Part shown: positions 18,608-26,912 of the stretch, one piece after another
How the letters are laid out: each line of letters opens with the position of its first letter
How positions within the stretch are numbered: position 1 is the first letter of the stretch
Origin: Sulfuricurvum sp.
GTDB lineage: Bacteria > Campylobacterota > Campylobacteria > Campylobacterales > Sulfurimonadaceae
DNA length: 35,757 nt
Direction of reading: 5' to 3'
Assembly (NCBI GenBank): GCA_030696285.1
Contig: JAUYSQ010000102.1
Coordinates: 1 to 35,757 of the forward strand
The notes under the pieces: generated by a model
Database searches by the model: none
Told to the model about the DNA's origin: nothing
Seen by the model: the letters and a program-made list of their open reading frames with translations, nothing else
Made by a program: the position numbers and the translations under genes

Positions 18608-18849
18608 GTACTTTAAGCGAACAAGAACGTCACGGACTGGAAGATGTTTTTTTATCCATATCTTCATCTCATCCATCTATCCTTAAGGATAAGGCTTTTC
18701 ACTACCATACGCACCTCATGTTCCACCTCAAAGGCCAGATTAGAACCCTTATGCGCCCTTCATTCATCCAAAAAAAGCTCATAAACACCCTAAAAATGAC
18801 ATTTTTGCAAAAGAATCTGCAAAAAACAGAAAAAACAAGAAAAAATTAA
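18604..18849 (+). CDS. Small basic protein of unknown function, translationally coupled to the XRE-type gene
   Basis: 81 aa; ATGA overlap with the preceding stop; Lys-rich C-terminus. Confidence 0.5.
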   Translation: MSTLSEQERHGLEDVFLSISSSHPSILKDKAFHYHTHLMFHLKGQIRTLMRPSFIQKKLINTLKMTFLQKNLQKTEKTRKN

Positions 18850-18954
18850 GCTAAGAGATATTAAAGTATTCGCGTTCAAATCGTTTTTTCTTCTTTTTCC
18901 TCGTGAAGCAGGAGAGTTTGGCGAGTTTCACAGATCTTTACCCAAGGGATATAA

Positions 18955-19239
18955 ATGAATAAAGCACAATTCGTTGAATTGGTACAAAAAAGCGGTAGTT
19001 ACAAAACTAAAGTAGAAGCTGAAACAGCAATCAAAGCCTTTACAGAGGCAGTTACTGCAGCTCTTGTTGCTAAAGAAGAGGTTTCTTTGGTAGGTTTCGG
19101 TAATTTTGCCGCATCATTGCAAAAAGGCAAAAGCGGTAAAGTACCTGGTACAACTAAAACCTATACCACTGAAGACAAAATGGTTCCTAAATTCAAACCA
19201 GGCAAAAGTCTTAAAGACAGCGTTGCTGACGCAAAATAA
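18955..19239 (+). CDS. hup: HU-family DNA-binding protein
   Basis: MNKAQFVELVQKSGSYKTKVEAETAIKAFTEAVTAALVAKEEVSLVGFGNFAASLQKGKSGKVPGTTKTY...PKFKPGKSLKD; good AAGGGATATAAATG context. Confidence 0.93.
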   Translation: MNKAQFVELVQKSGSYKTKVEAETAIKAFTEAVTAALVAKEEVSLVGFGNFAASLQKGKSGKVPGTTKTYTTEDKMVPKFKPGKSLKDSVADAK

Positions 19240-19249
19240 TCACCCTTTT

Positions 19250-19274
19250 TAATCCGAGGAGTCTCCTCGGATTA
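19250..19274 (+). terminator. Perfect 11-bp hairpin downstream of hup (terminator or processing element)
   Basis: TAATCCGAGGA-GTC-TCCTCGGATTA; no T run immediately after on the plus strand. Confidence 0.55.
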
Positions 19275-19347
19275 CGAGATACCTCTTCTCTAATTTTTCC
19301 TCTAATTTGGCTATAATTGTTCACTTGATCACTGCGAAAGGGGTGTT

Positions 19348-20793
19348 GTGTTTTTTTCGTTTTTCTCGCGTCTATCGCTCTCTAAAGCATCTGTCAACAA
19401 TGAAACGGTTCAATACCCTACAATAAAAAATTCTCAAAAAATATTAGAAGAGGCAACAGAGACTGCAAATGGTATATTTCTACAAAATTTTACCCTCTTC
19501 CATCATGAGAACTCTTTTACGTTGGATATCCTCATTTTTTTACCTCACTATGGCCTCTATTTAGGTGAAAAAATCGCGTGGAAAACGGACGAGCTTAAAA
19601 AAGCTCATCTTGAACGCTCCAATAAGCACGGTAAAAAAAATCCGACGACCCAACTAGGGCTTTCGGAAGCATCAATTCAACACAAACTTGAAGATGTTTT
19701 ATCGTTTAACTTTACACCTATTGAACGTTTTTTTTGGATGGAAAACCTCAGTGAAGCAGATTTTGATCTCCTAGATGATTCTTTCCACAAGCTATTGCCA
19801 AAAAATAGACTTATTTTTAATGACGATACCATCCAAAGTATCCAAAATAAGTTGCATACCCTCGGAACCTATCAAGATGAGCCTTATTCTAAACTCAAAG
19901 TAATAGGTTCACTTAAAGCGCATACTCTCCTTTTACCGACTGATTTTAAACCGTTCGGTGCTTTTCTTTCACAGGAACAGCAACACTTTTTAGATACTCC
20001 CTTTAGTTCGTCTATTATTGCTTTAAACGGTGGATATGGAAGCGGAAAGAGTACGGTCTTAATTCGCAAAGTGATTCAAATGTTGCTTGAGCAACCCCTT
20101 TCCAAGGTGATAATCATTGCCCCAACGCTTTTAAATACTGAAATGTTTCGTGAAGAACTTATTGCCATTACCGAATTTGCTGCTCTTGTCGTTAACTTCT
20201 CAAACCTTCACTTTTTTCCCCTAAGCATCCATCATGAACCGATAGAAACAACAGCCATATTTCATGAATCATCCCTTATCGTGTGCGATGATGCTCATTT
20301 ATTTAAAAGCGGTATTCTGGAGTCGATAATGGCACACCAAGGCAATCGAACTCTTTTATTGAGCAGTACAGTTGCTCTCCATGAATCCAATACCTATACC
20401 TTAAAAAATTCCTACCGCGCTCCTCTTGTTAAGCACGTTCATTTTTCTCACACCAAAGGGGCTCTTTTTACGGTTCTTACAGGGCTTCAAGAGCTTCGAG
20501 AAAAATTCTCAAAGAGTCCTATTCTCATTATTCTTCCTGATGAGCTTTTAATAGATGAGTATAAGCACGCCATAGATGAGCATCTCCATCTTGAGTCTCA
20601 AATACTCAATACTGCCTTTAGCTTACAATACAAAAATTTTGATGCCATAACGCTCTCTACACCGCAGTTTATCAACTCTCTGGAAGCCCCGCATTGTTAT
20701 CTTGTCAATCTCAATCCTGAAGATCCTCTCTATTGGCTTGCGTTAAGCCGAGCATCAGAGAGCGTCACTATAATTTCTGAAGATATTCACTAA
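19348..20793 (+). CDS. Reduced NERD-like plus SF1-helicase-like P-loop ATPase
   Basis: LDILIFLPHYGLYLGEKIAWK (NERD-like), GGYGSGKSTVLIRK (Walker A), SLIVCDDAHL (Walker B), TLKNSYRAP (motif IV-like), LYWLALSRASESVTIIS (motif VI-like). Confidence 0.65.
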   Translation: MFFSFFSRLSLSKASVNNETVQYPTIKNSQKILEEATETANGIFLQNFTLFHHENSFTLDILIFLPHYGLYLGEKIAWKTDELKKAHLERSNKHGKKNPTTQLGLSEASIQHKLEDVLSFNFTPIERFFWMENLSEADFDLLDDSFHKLLPKNRLIFNDDTIQSIQNKLHTLGTYQDEPYSKLKVIGSLKAHTLLLPTDFKPFGAFLSQEQQHFLDTPFSSSIIALNGGYGSGKSTVLIRKVIQMLLEQPLSKVIIIAPTLLNTEMFREELIAITEFAALVVNFSNLHFFPLSIHHEPIETTAIFHESSLIVCDDAHLFKSGILESIMAHQGNRTLLLSSTVALHESNTYTLKNSYRAPLVKHVHFSHTKGALFTVLTGLQELREKFSKSPILIILPDELLIDEYKHAIDEHLHLESQILNTAFSLQYKNFDAITLSTPQFINSLEAPHCYLVNLNPEDPLYWLALSRASESVTIISEDIH

Positions 20794-20812
20794 TACCTAA
20801 ATTGGAGACATA

Positions 20813-21217
20813 ATGAATAAAATCACTAAAACCGATGAGCAATGGCGAAGCCAACTATCATCGGAAGCGTATCATGTCACCCGACAGCATGGTACTGAGC
20901 CTGCATTTAGTGGCGAATATGCCTCTTTTAAGGGGGATGGACTTTACACCTGCGTTTGTTGCGGTGCGCCGCTTTTTGATTCGATTAACAAATACGATTC
21001 AGGGTCTGGTTGGCCGAGCTACGATCAACCTGTTGCCCCAGAGGCACTGATCGAGAATCGCGACGTTAGCCACGGCATGGTTCGTGTTGAAGTGCTGTGC
21101 GCCAAGTGTGACGCTCATTTAGGCCATGTTTTCCCCGATGGACCAATAACCACAGGACTTCGCTATTGCATCAACTCTGTCTGCCTCAATTTTAACCCAC
21201 GAAATAAGGAATCTTAA
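20813..21217 (+). CDS. msrB: Peptide-methionine (R)-S-oxide reductase
   Basis: [56 protein letters not shown]. Confidence 0.95.
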   Translation: MNKITKTDEQWRSQLSSEAYHVTRQHGTEPAFSGEYASFKGDGLYTCVCCGAPLFDSINKYDSGSGWPSYDQPVAPEALIENRDVSHGMVRVEVLCAKCDAHLGHVFPDGPITTGLRYCINSVCLNFNPRNKES

Positions 21218-21747
21218 TGCGTACTCTTCTCTCACTTCTTGTGTGTGCCAGCTTTGCCTATGCGGCTCATCCTCAAGTATCTTTGCAAACTACCCAAGGC
21301 GAGCTTGTCCTTGAGCTTTATGAAGATGTTGCCCCTCTGGCCGTTGAAAACTTTACGACCCACGTCAAAAATGGCTACTACAATGGACTCACGTTTCATC
21401 GTATCATCAAAAATTTTATGGTTCAGGGCGGCGACCCGACCGGTACCGGTGCAGGCGGTGTATCCATTTGGAATAAACCGTTTAAAGATGAATTCAAATC
21501 AGGGGTTGTCTTTAATCAAGCCGGTATTTTAGCGATGGCAAATGCAGGACCTCGTACGAATGGAAGTCAGTTTTTTCTCACAACAGCACCTACACCTTGG
21601 CTCAATGGGTACCATACGATCTTCGGTAAAGTGATCAAGGGGGGCGATACGTTAGGAAAGCTGAATAATGTCCAGACGAATGGTCAACAAAATGGAGATA
21701 AGCCGCTTCAAACGCAAAAAATCATCAAAGCCACACTGCTTCCGTAA
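21217..21747 (+). CDS. Cyclophilin-type peptidylprolyl isomerase with signal peptide
   Basis: [85 protein letters not shown]. Confidence 0.95.
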   Translation: MRTLLSLLVCASFAYAAHPQVSLQTTQGELVLELYEDVAPLAVENFTTHVKNGYYNGLTFHRIIKNFMVQGGDPTGTGAGGVSIWNKPFKDEFKSGVVFNQAGILAMANAGPRTNGSQFFLTTAPTPWLNGYHTIFGKVIKGGDTLGKLNNVQTNGQQNGDKPLQTQKIIKATLLP

Positions 21748-21760
21748 TTACTGCGGAAGC
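21738..21760. terminator. Hairpin at convergent gene junction with both stop codons in its loop
   Basis: GCTTCCG-TAATTACTG-CGGAAGC; plus-strand stop 21745-21747, minus-strand stop 21748-21750. Confidence 0.5.
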
Positions 21761-22584
21761 TTTGCGAGTGAATCCAATACGCTCTTCTGAGCCGCTTGGT
21801 CGAGCTTTTTATCATTGGCTACAAACATATAAAATTCAACCCGTCTGTTTTTAGCACGATTTGTTTCGGTGGCATTGGATGCCAATGGTTTCGCCGCACC
21901 AAAACCGGCACTTGAAAGTCGCTCGGCACTCACTCCATTTTTTATCAATTCACGCACTACAGTAGCAGAACGGGCACTGGATAGATCAAAATTATCTCTA
22001 AAAGCTGATCCTTTTGGAAGAGCTTGGTTATCAGTATAGCCACGTACCGAAATATCTACGGTATCGGGAAGTGTTTTAATAATATCTGCAACCCGCTTAA
22101 CGAAACGACGCATCTCTTCATCATCAAGGGTAGCGTTTGAACCCCTAAAAGGGATCGTAGCAGGCAATTTTAATAATACCCCATCCATACTCTGGTCTAA
22201 CGCTCCCTCTCCCACTGAAACATTTTGCATCTGTTCATCTTCTTCAGTGCTTGATTCGATCTTAGCAACACTGGCTGCAGGGGTAGTTTGCAATACTGCT
22301 CCGCCGCTTGAAATAGGTATTTGCCCACTGCTTTGTTCGGATGGTTTTTCAGTTGATTCGGGATTCATCGGGACAACAGGACTAATCTCTTGGGGTGCCG
22401 GGGCATAGTCGTATATTTTAACAAACTCTTCTTTGACCGCGCGCATCTTCTCTTGATTTACCGAAGCCAATGCGTACAAGGCGATAAAGAGTGCCAACAG
22501 AAGACTAAAAAAGTCGGCCGTTGGAACTGCCCATTTCTCCCCAGCCGGACATTCTGGACATTTTTTACATTTTTTACTCGCCAT
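21748..22584 (-). CDS. motB: MotB-type OmpA-domain stator protein
   Basis: N-terminal WAVPTADFFSLLLALFIALYALASV (plug/TM with ADF Asp), OmpA domain ISVRGYTDNQALPKGSAFRDNFDLSSARSATVVRELI...GFGAAKPLASNATETNRAKNRRVEF. Confidence 0.9.
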   Translation of the reverse strand: MASKKCKKCPECPAGEKWAVPTADFFSLLLALFIALYALASVNQEKMRAVKEEFVKIYDYAPAPQEISPVVPMNPESTEKPSEQSSGQIPISSGGAVLQTTPAASVAKIESSTEEDEQMQNVSVGEGALDQSMDGVLLKLPATIPFRGSNATLDDEEMRRFVKRVADIIKTLPDTVDISVRGYTDNQALPKGSAFRDNFDLSSARSATVVRELIKNGVSAERLSSAGFGAAKPLASNATETNRAKNRRVEFYMFVANDKKLDQAAQKSVLDSLAKLPQ

Positions 22585-22595
22585 TTAAATACTCA

Positions 22596-23366
22596 TCACG
22601 TAAATTGGCTGTGTTTTTCTTCAGCAGGAGAGAGGAAATTAAGCAATTTCGCCTCTAGCGTACGTGGGTTATCCCCATGAACAATTCCGATAATCCCCTC
22701 CAGCATTACCTTCTGCTCTTTCACAAGGTGGTGAGATTTGGCTTTCATTTTATTACCCCATGGTCCTAAAATAACATACGCTCCAAAAATCCCCGTTACC
22801 GTTGCCGTAAACGCCCCCGCAATACCTGCCGCCATTTCAGCTGGATTATCGAGTTTTTGAAGCGCCAAGATTAGACCCAAAACCGCACCGACTAGCCCCA
22901 TAACCGGGGATGTTTCCCCGGCAAGAATCCAATAGTGTGCACATCCGTGCCAATAATGTTCTGTCTCTTCGATCACTGCTTCAAGAGTTTCAGAGATGGT
23001 ATCGATCTCATTACCATCCACTGCCATACTAAGCCCTTGTTTCAAAAATGCATTATCCAGCTCGGAAACCCTTTTTTCTAACGAGAGTAGCCCGTCACGA
23101 CGTGCCATTAGTGCCAAATCAACAATCTCTTTGATCCGCTCCTCTAAATTAACCGGTGATTTTTTAAAAACCATCCCGAGGTTTTTAAAAGCACCTTTGA
23201 CGTATTCTGGATCCGTACTGACCATCGATGCAAACATAGAGGTTGGAAAAATAATAATAATAGAGGTGATATGAACAACGTGAACGGGATTTCCCCCCTC
23301 CATTAAGTCTCCGATAGAAATCGAAGCGACCGCCAATAGCATTCCTAAAATGACCGTTAAATCCAC
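22596..23366 (-). CDS. motA: MotA-type stator protein
   Basis: GDLMEGGNPVHVVHITSIIIIFPTSMFASMVS...GETSPVMGLVGAVLGLILALQKLDNPAEMAAGIAGAFTATVTGIFGAYVILGPWGNKMKAKS. Confidence 0.92.
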   Translation of the reverse strand: MDLTVILGMLLAVASISIGDLMEGGNPVHVVHITSIIIIFPTSMFASMVSTDPEYVKGAFKNLGMVFKKSPVNLEERIKEIVDLALMARRDGLLSLEKRVSELDNAFLKQGLSMAVDGNEIDTISETLEAVIEETEHYWHGCAHYWILAGETSPVMGLVGAVLGLILALQKLDNPAEMAAGIAGAFTATVTGIFGAYVILGPWGNKMKAKSHHLVKEQKVMLEGIIGIVHGDNPRTLEAKLLNFLSPAEEKHSQFT

Positions 23367-23449
23367 ATGAGTTCCTTCTCTATTTGTGATTTGAAATTTT
23401 TTATGTTATTCAATAGTGGTTGATTGTACCTTGTTTTCGCTGAAAATGA

Positions 23450-24616
23450 TTAGTTTTTTCCATTATTAGGGTAAAAGAAGTTGTAGAGTATTTTGATTAA
23501 AATCATCAAGAAAATACCACTTCCCATACTCGCAACGATAAACGCATAATATTCATCATGGCTAATCGCCGCCGCCTCATATCCCAGTGTCGCAATTGCC
23601 ACGGTAAACGTTAAAGGCATTGAATCACTGAGTGAAAAAAGAATCGTATTTTTCCATCCTAAATAACCGCTGTAGGCGACAAAAGAGCTGATCAGACGAA
23701 TACCGATAATGGCACTGGCGATAAAAAATGCCGCCATCAAAATTTTGGGATCGGCAAACGCTTCCAATGCCAATGTAGAGCCGACATGGATAAAAAAGAT
23801 CGGGACTAAAAATCCAAATCCAAAGGAGGAGAGCTTTTCCGGAAGTTCCGTTTTGTGTTTAAAATAAGTAGCAATAAACACACCCGCTAAAAATGCCCCT
23901 AAAACCACATCAATTTTAAGATAAAGCATTACTGCAATCATCAAAAACATCAGCGCCATCGAAAATCGAACGTCCTGATCTTTGCCATCTTCATGAGGCA
24001 TAATCAATGTTTTTAACCCCGGATACCACCAAAAGAGGATCCGAATTCCTTTGAAGAAAGCAACAAATCCTATCATAAAGGCAAACAGTCCCCCCAAGGT
24101 AAATGCAAATTCACGGTTATAGCCATATTCTAACCCGCCACTCAGAATAGTGAGGGCCATAATGCTCACTAATTCACCGACAATTCCGATATTAAGGGCC
24201 AATGCAAGCCATGGCTGATTTTTACCATACTCTTTTACCAATGCCATCAACATTCCCAGTGAAAAAATAGGGAAAGCGACCAAATAAACAGCACTGAGAT
24301 CAAAATACAAAAAGAGAGCTAACGCACCCCCGTACAACATCGCAAAATAGAGGACAGTACGACGCAGCAAGGAGGATTTTGCAAATCCGAACTCTTTGAG
24401 ATTCACCTCCATCCCTGCTAAAAACATCAAATATAAAAATCCGACTTTTGCGATAATTTTAAACAGCTCCGTCTCAACCAAAAAGCCAAAATATCCCGCT
24501 AAACTTCCCAATAATATCTCGACTACCACTACCGGCATTTTTGTTACACGCGATAAAAATGGAGAAAACATGACCAATAAAGATAACGTAATAATAACTA
24601 TAACAGTGCTGCTCAT
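23450..24616 (-). CDS. CPA2/KefB-type Na+(K+)/H+ antiporter membrane protein
   Basis: 12-TM pattern; VVVEILLGSLAGYFGF, FLYLMFLAGMEVNLKEF, VVLGAFLAGVFIATYF. Start MSSTVIVI at 24616 avoids overlap with folP. Confidence 0.85.
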   Translation of the reverse strand: MSSTVIVIITLSLLVMFSPFLSRVTKMPVVVVEILLGSLAGYFGFLVETELFKIIAKVGFLYLMFLAGMEVNLKEFGFAKSSLLRRTVLYFAMLYGGALALFLYFDLSAVYLVAFPIFSLGMLMALVKEYGKNQPWLALALNIGIVGELVSIMALTILSGGLEYGYNREFAFTLGGLFAFMIGFVAFFKGIRILFWWYPGLKTLIMPHEDGKDQDVRFSMALMFLMIAVMLYLKIDVVLGAFLAGVFIATYFKHKTELPEKLSSFGFGFLVPIFFIHVGSTLALEAFADPKILMAAFFIASAIIGIRLISSFVAYSGYLGWKNTILFSLSDSMPLTFTVAIATLGYEAAAISHDEYYAFIVASMGSGIFLMILIKILYNFFYPNNGKN

Positions 24617-24618
24617 TA

Positions 24619-25761
24619 TCAACCTCTCAACGCTTTCCACAGTGCAATTGCCTGCACATGCTCTTTGACATCATGAACCCGAACGATACTGGCACCCTCT
24701 TCAATCGCTTTGAGATGAATTGCCAATGTCCCCCCTAAGCGATCTTCACTCGGCGAGGGAGATACCCCATTGATCATCGACTTACGACTAGCTCCGACCA
24801 ACAACGGTTTGCCAAAGGTCAAAAAGTGCTTTTGGTGGGTTATCAGTGCCAAATTATCTTCCAAACGTTTCCCAAAACCGATACCGCAATCTAAAATCAC
24901 ATTCGAAATACCAAATTTATCCGCCTTCTCCAAACGTTCCTGAAAAAAGAGCTCCACATCGTGGAGTACAGAGGGGTACGTGGAGCTAACGTGCATCGTA
25001 TCAGGCGTAATTCCCTGTGCATGCATAATCACGGCCGTTGCATTATACTCCCCGCACAGCCGCGCTACCTCATCATTCGCAAGTCCTGTTATGTCATTAA
25101 TAATGGTAAACCCTCTCTCCAGCGCATACGCAACTACTCCGGGCGCATAACTGTCCAAACTCAAGCGAACGGTGTCACCTATTTTTTCATGATAAAGAGC
25201 ATCGATGATCGGACGCACACGGCTAAGCTCTTCTTCTTCACTTATACAAATACTGCCCGGACGGCTCGAAACCCCGCCAATGTCGATAATATCTGCACCA
25301 TGCCCTATCATTTCAACGATTTTAGTTATTGCTTCATTCTCTTTAAATCGACTATGCGCATAAAAGCTGTCCTCATTGGCATTGATAATCCCCATAACCT
25401 CTATTTTTTGAGGGATATGAAGCCGACAAAAGCGTTCCAGCTCTTGGGAAAGCAGTTTAAGTCCAAACGGTTGAACTTTCTCTTTTTGAACCAACTCTCT
25501 CAGCTGTCTCTCATTAGCGATTAAAAGGGCATTCACTCTGGGCTGTGATGCAATCACTGTTCCCTTCGGTACGGCTAAATCTGCCCCTATACTGAGAGCA
25601 TCCTGCTTGAGAATATTGGCGGCACCGACGTGTAAATCTTTGATGCTCACCAGATGAATTTTCCCTTTGCTCTCTAAGATAGAGACTCCTCCCCCATCAA
25701 CACCAAGCTCTTGAAGAGCATTTTTGAGATTTATCGACGATGAAAGATGTTCAACGACCAC
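24619..25761 (-). CDS. folP: Dihydropteroate synthase with long N-terminal extension
   Basis: VMGIINANEDSFYAHSRF, GADIIDIGGVSSRPGS, IINDITGL, ILDCGIGFGKRLEDNLALI, PLLVGASRKSMI. Confidence 0.93.
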   Translation of the reverse strand: MVVEHLSSSINLKNALQELGVDGGGVSILESKGKIHLVSIKDLHVGAANILKQDALSIGADLAVPKGTVIASQPRVNALLIANERQLRELVQKEKVQPFGLKLLSQELERFCRLHIPQKIEVMGIINANEDSFYAHSRFKENEAITKIVEMIGHGADIIDIGGVSSRPGSICISEEEELSRVRPIIDALYHEKIGDTVRLSLDSYAPGVVAYALERGFTIINDITGLANDEVARLCGEYNATAVIMHAQGITPDTMHVSSTYPSVLHDVELFFQERLEKADKFGISNVILDCGIGFGKRLEDNLALITHQKHFLTFGKPLLVGASRKSMINGVSPSPSEDRLGGTLAIHLKAIEEGASIVRVHDVKEHVQAIALWKALRG

Positions 25762-26374
25762 GTTTAACCTCTTTTAAAAAATTCATCAGCACCATAACCA
25801 AAACACTTTGCATGCGCGCGTTGAGTTCGATAAGACGAAATGCTTTATCAAACCCCTCTAGCTGTACGGAGGTAAGCGGTACTTTCTCGACACTGATAGC
25901 TTGATACAACAAGGCTTCGATAATCTCTTTTGCTTCGTGTTTCTTGAGCCGTTCATGTTCTTTGACAAAGGAAAACAAACCATTTAAATCCAAGGATGAG
26001 AGCTGAATATTTAAAGCCATTCGCTCTTTTTGAACACTTTCAACGCTTAGGCTTAGACGAGAGCGAACAGTCGGTAAAAAAGTGCTCTTATTAGGAGCCA
26101 TCAATACAAACACTATATTTCTAGGGGGTTCTTCGAGGATTTTAAGCAAAGCATTTTGGGCAGGAATCGTAAAACTTTTTGCTCCCAAAATCAGTGTTTT
26201 GGGTTTTTCTTCACTTTTATACGCTTCCGCAATGACCTCTTTGGCATCTTCGATTTTAAAATCATCGCAGACAAAACGGACACTCCGCAGTGGCAATAAC
26301 TCTTGTGCGATCTCTAATGATCTCTCTTCAAAATGCTCCGTGATGAGTATTCCGCCTCGCTCACGCGTGAACAT
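25751..26374 (-). CDS. holB: DNA polymerase III delta' subunit
   Basis: TLILGAKSFTIPAQNALLKILEEPPRNIVFVLMAPNKSTFLPTVRSRL; located between folP and hobA. Start MFTRERGG at 26374 preferred over 26494. Confidence 0.88.
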   Translation of the reverse strand: MFTRERGGILITEHFEERSLEIAQELLPLRSVRFVCDDFKIEDAKEVIAEAYKSEEKPKTLILGAKSFTIPAQNALLKILEEPPRNIVFVLMAPNKSTFLPTVRSRLSLSVESVQKERMALNIQLSSLDLNGLFSFVKEHERLKKHEAKEIIEALLYQAISVEKVPLTSVQLEGFDKAFRLIELNARMQSVLVMVLMNFLKEVKRGR

Positions 26375-26912
26375 CGATCTCCCCAAACAATACCGAAGCC
26401 AGAGTACGATCAAACAAGCTGTACAACTGCAATAATTTAATATCAATATGCGAATCATATGAGCGCAGTAAAAGAGCATTGGGATAATTTTCATCCATCA
26501 TCCACATTAATGCATTGTTGCTTCGCTTCACAAAATCAGCACGACGCTCATCTCCCCCTTTGCCAATGTACCAAAAGAAGTATTCTCCCTTAAAAGAGAG
26601 TTCCAGCATATCACTAAGAGTATCCATGGATTCAGAGTCCATGGACTGATCTAGACGAGAATACAGGGCATCTAACGCAACCATAGGAATCATAGGGCGT
26701 TCTTTTGTCCGCTTGTTGATCGCATCAATAACATAATGGGAAAACCAGCGTCGCTCATGATCGGTCACCAAAACAATGGTATACCCTTTCATGATTTGAT
26801 CCATTGCATTGATAATTTGTGGAATCCACTCATATCGCTGCTCTTCAAACCAGCTCATAGGTGTCCCCTCGGCGCGAATGGCGTCTAGGGTCCATTGATC
26901 AAATTTTCGCAC
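26361..26912 (-). CDS. hobA: HobA, DnaA-interacting replication initiation regulator
   Basis: 183 aa, WTLDAIRAEGTPMSWFEEQRYEWIPQIINAMDQIMKGYTIVLVTDHERRWFSHYV; lysC-hobA-holB-folP order as in Helicobacter pylori HP1229-HP1232. Confidence 0.88.
   Translation of the reverse strand: MRKFDQWTLDAIRAEGTPMSWFEEQRYEWIPQIINAMDQIMKGYTIVLVTDHERRWFSHYVIDAINKRTKERPMIPMVALDALYSRLDQSMDSESMDTLSDMLELSFKGEYFFWYIGKGGDERRADFVKRSNNALMWMMDENYPNALLLRSYDSHIDIKLLQLYSLFDRTLASVLFGEIDVHA

Noticed and set aside
24961-25524. 187-aa plus-strand ORF
   Set aside because: Antisense to folP; long only because of codon bias on the opposite strand, with no recognisable domain.
26625-26655. Repeat TCCATGGA-TTCAGAG-TCCATGGA
   Set aside because: In-frame in hobA, encoding SMDSESMD; a short local duplication inside coding sequence, not a regulatory element on present evidence.
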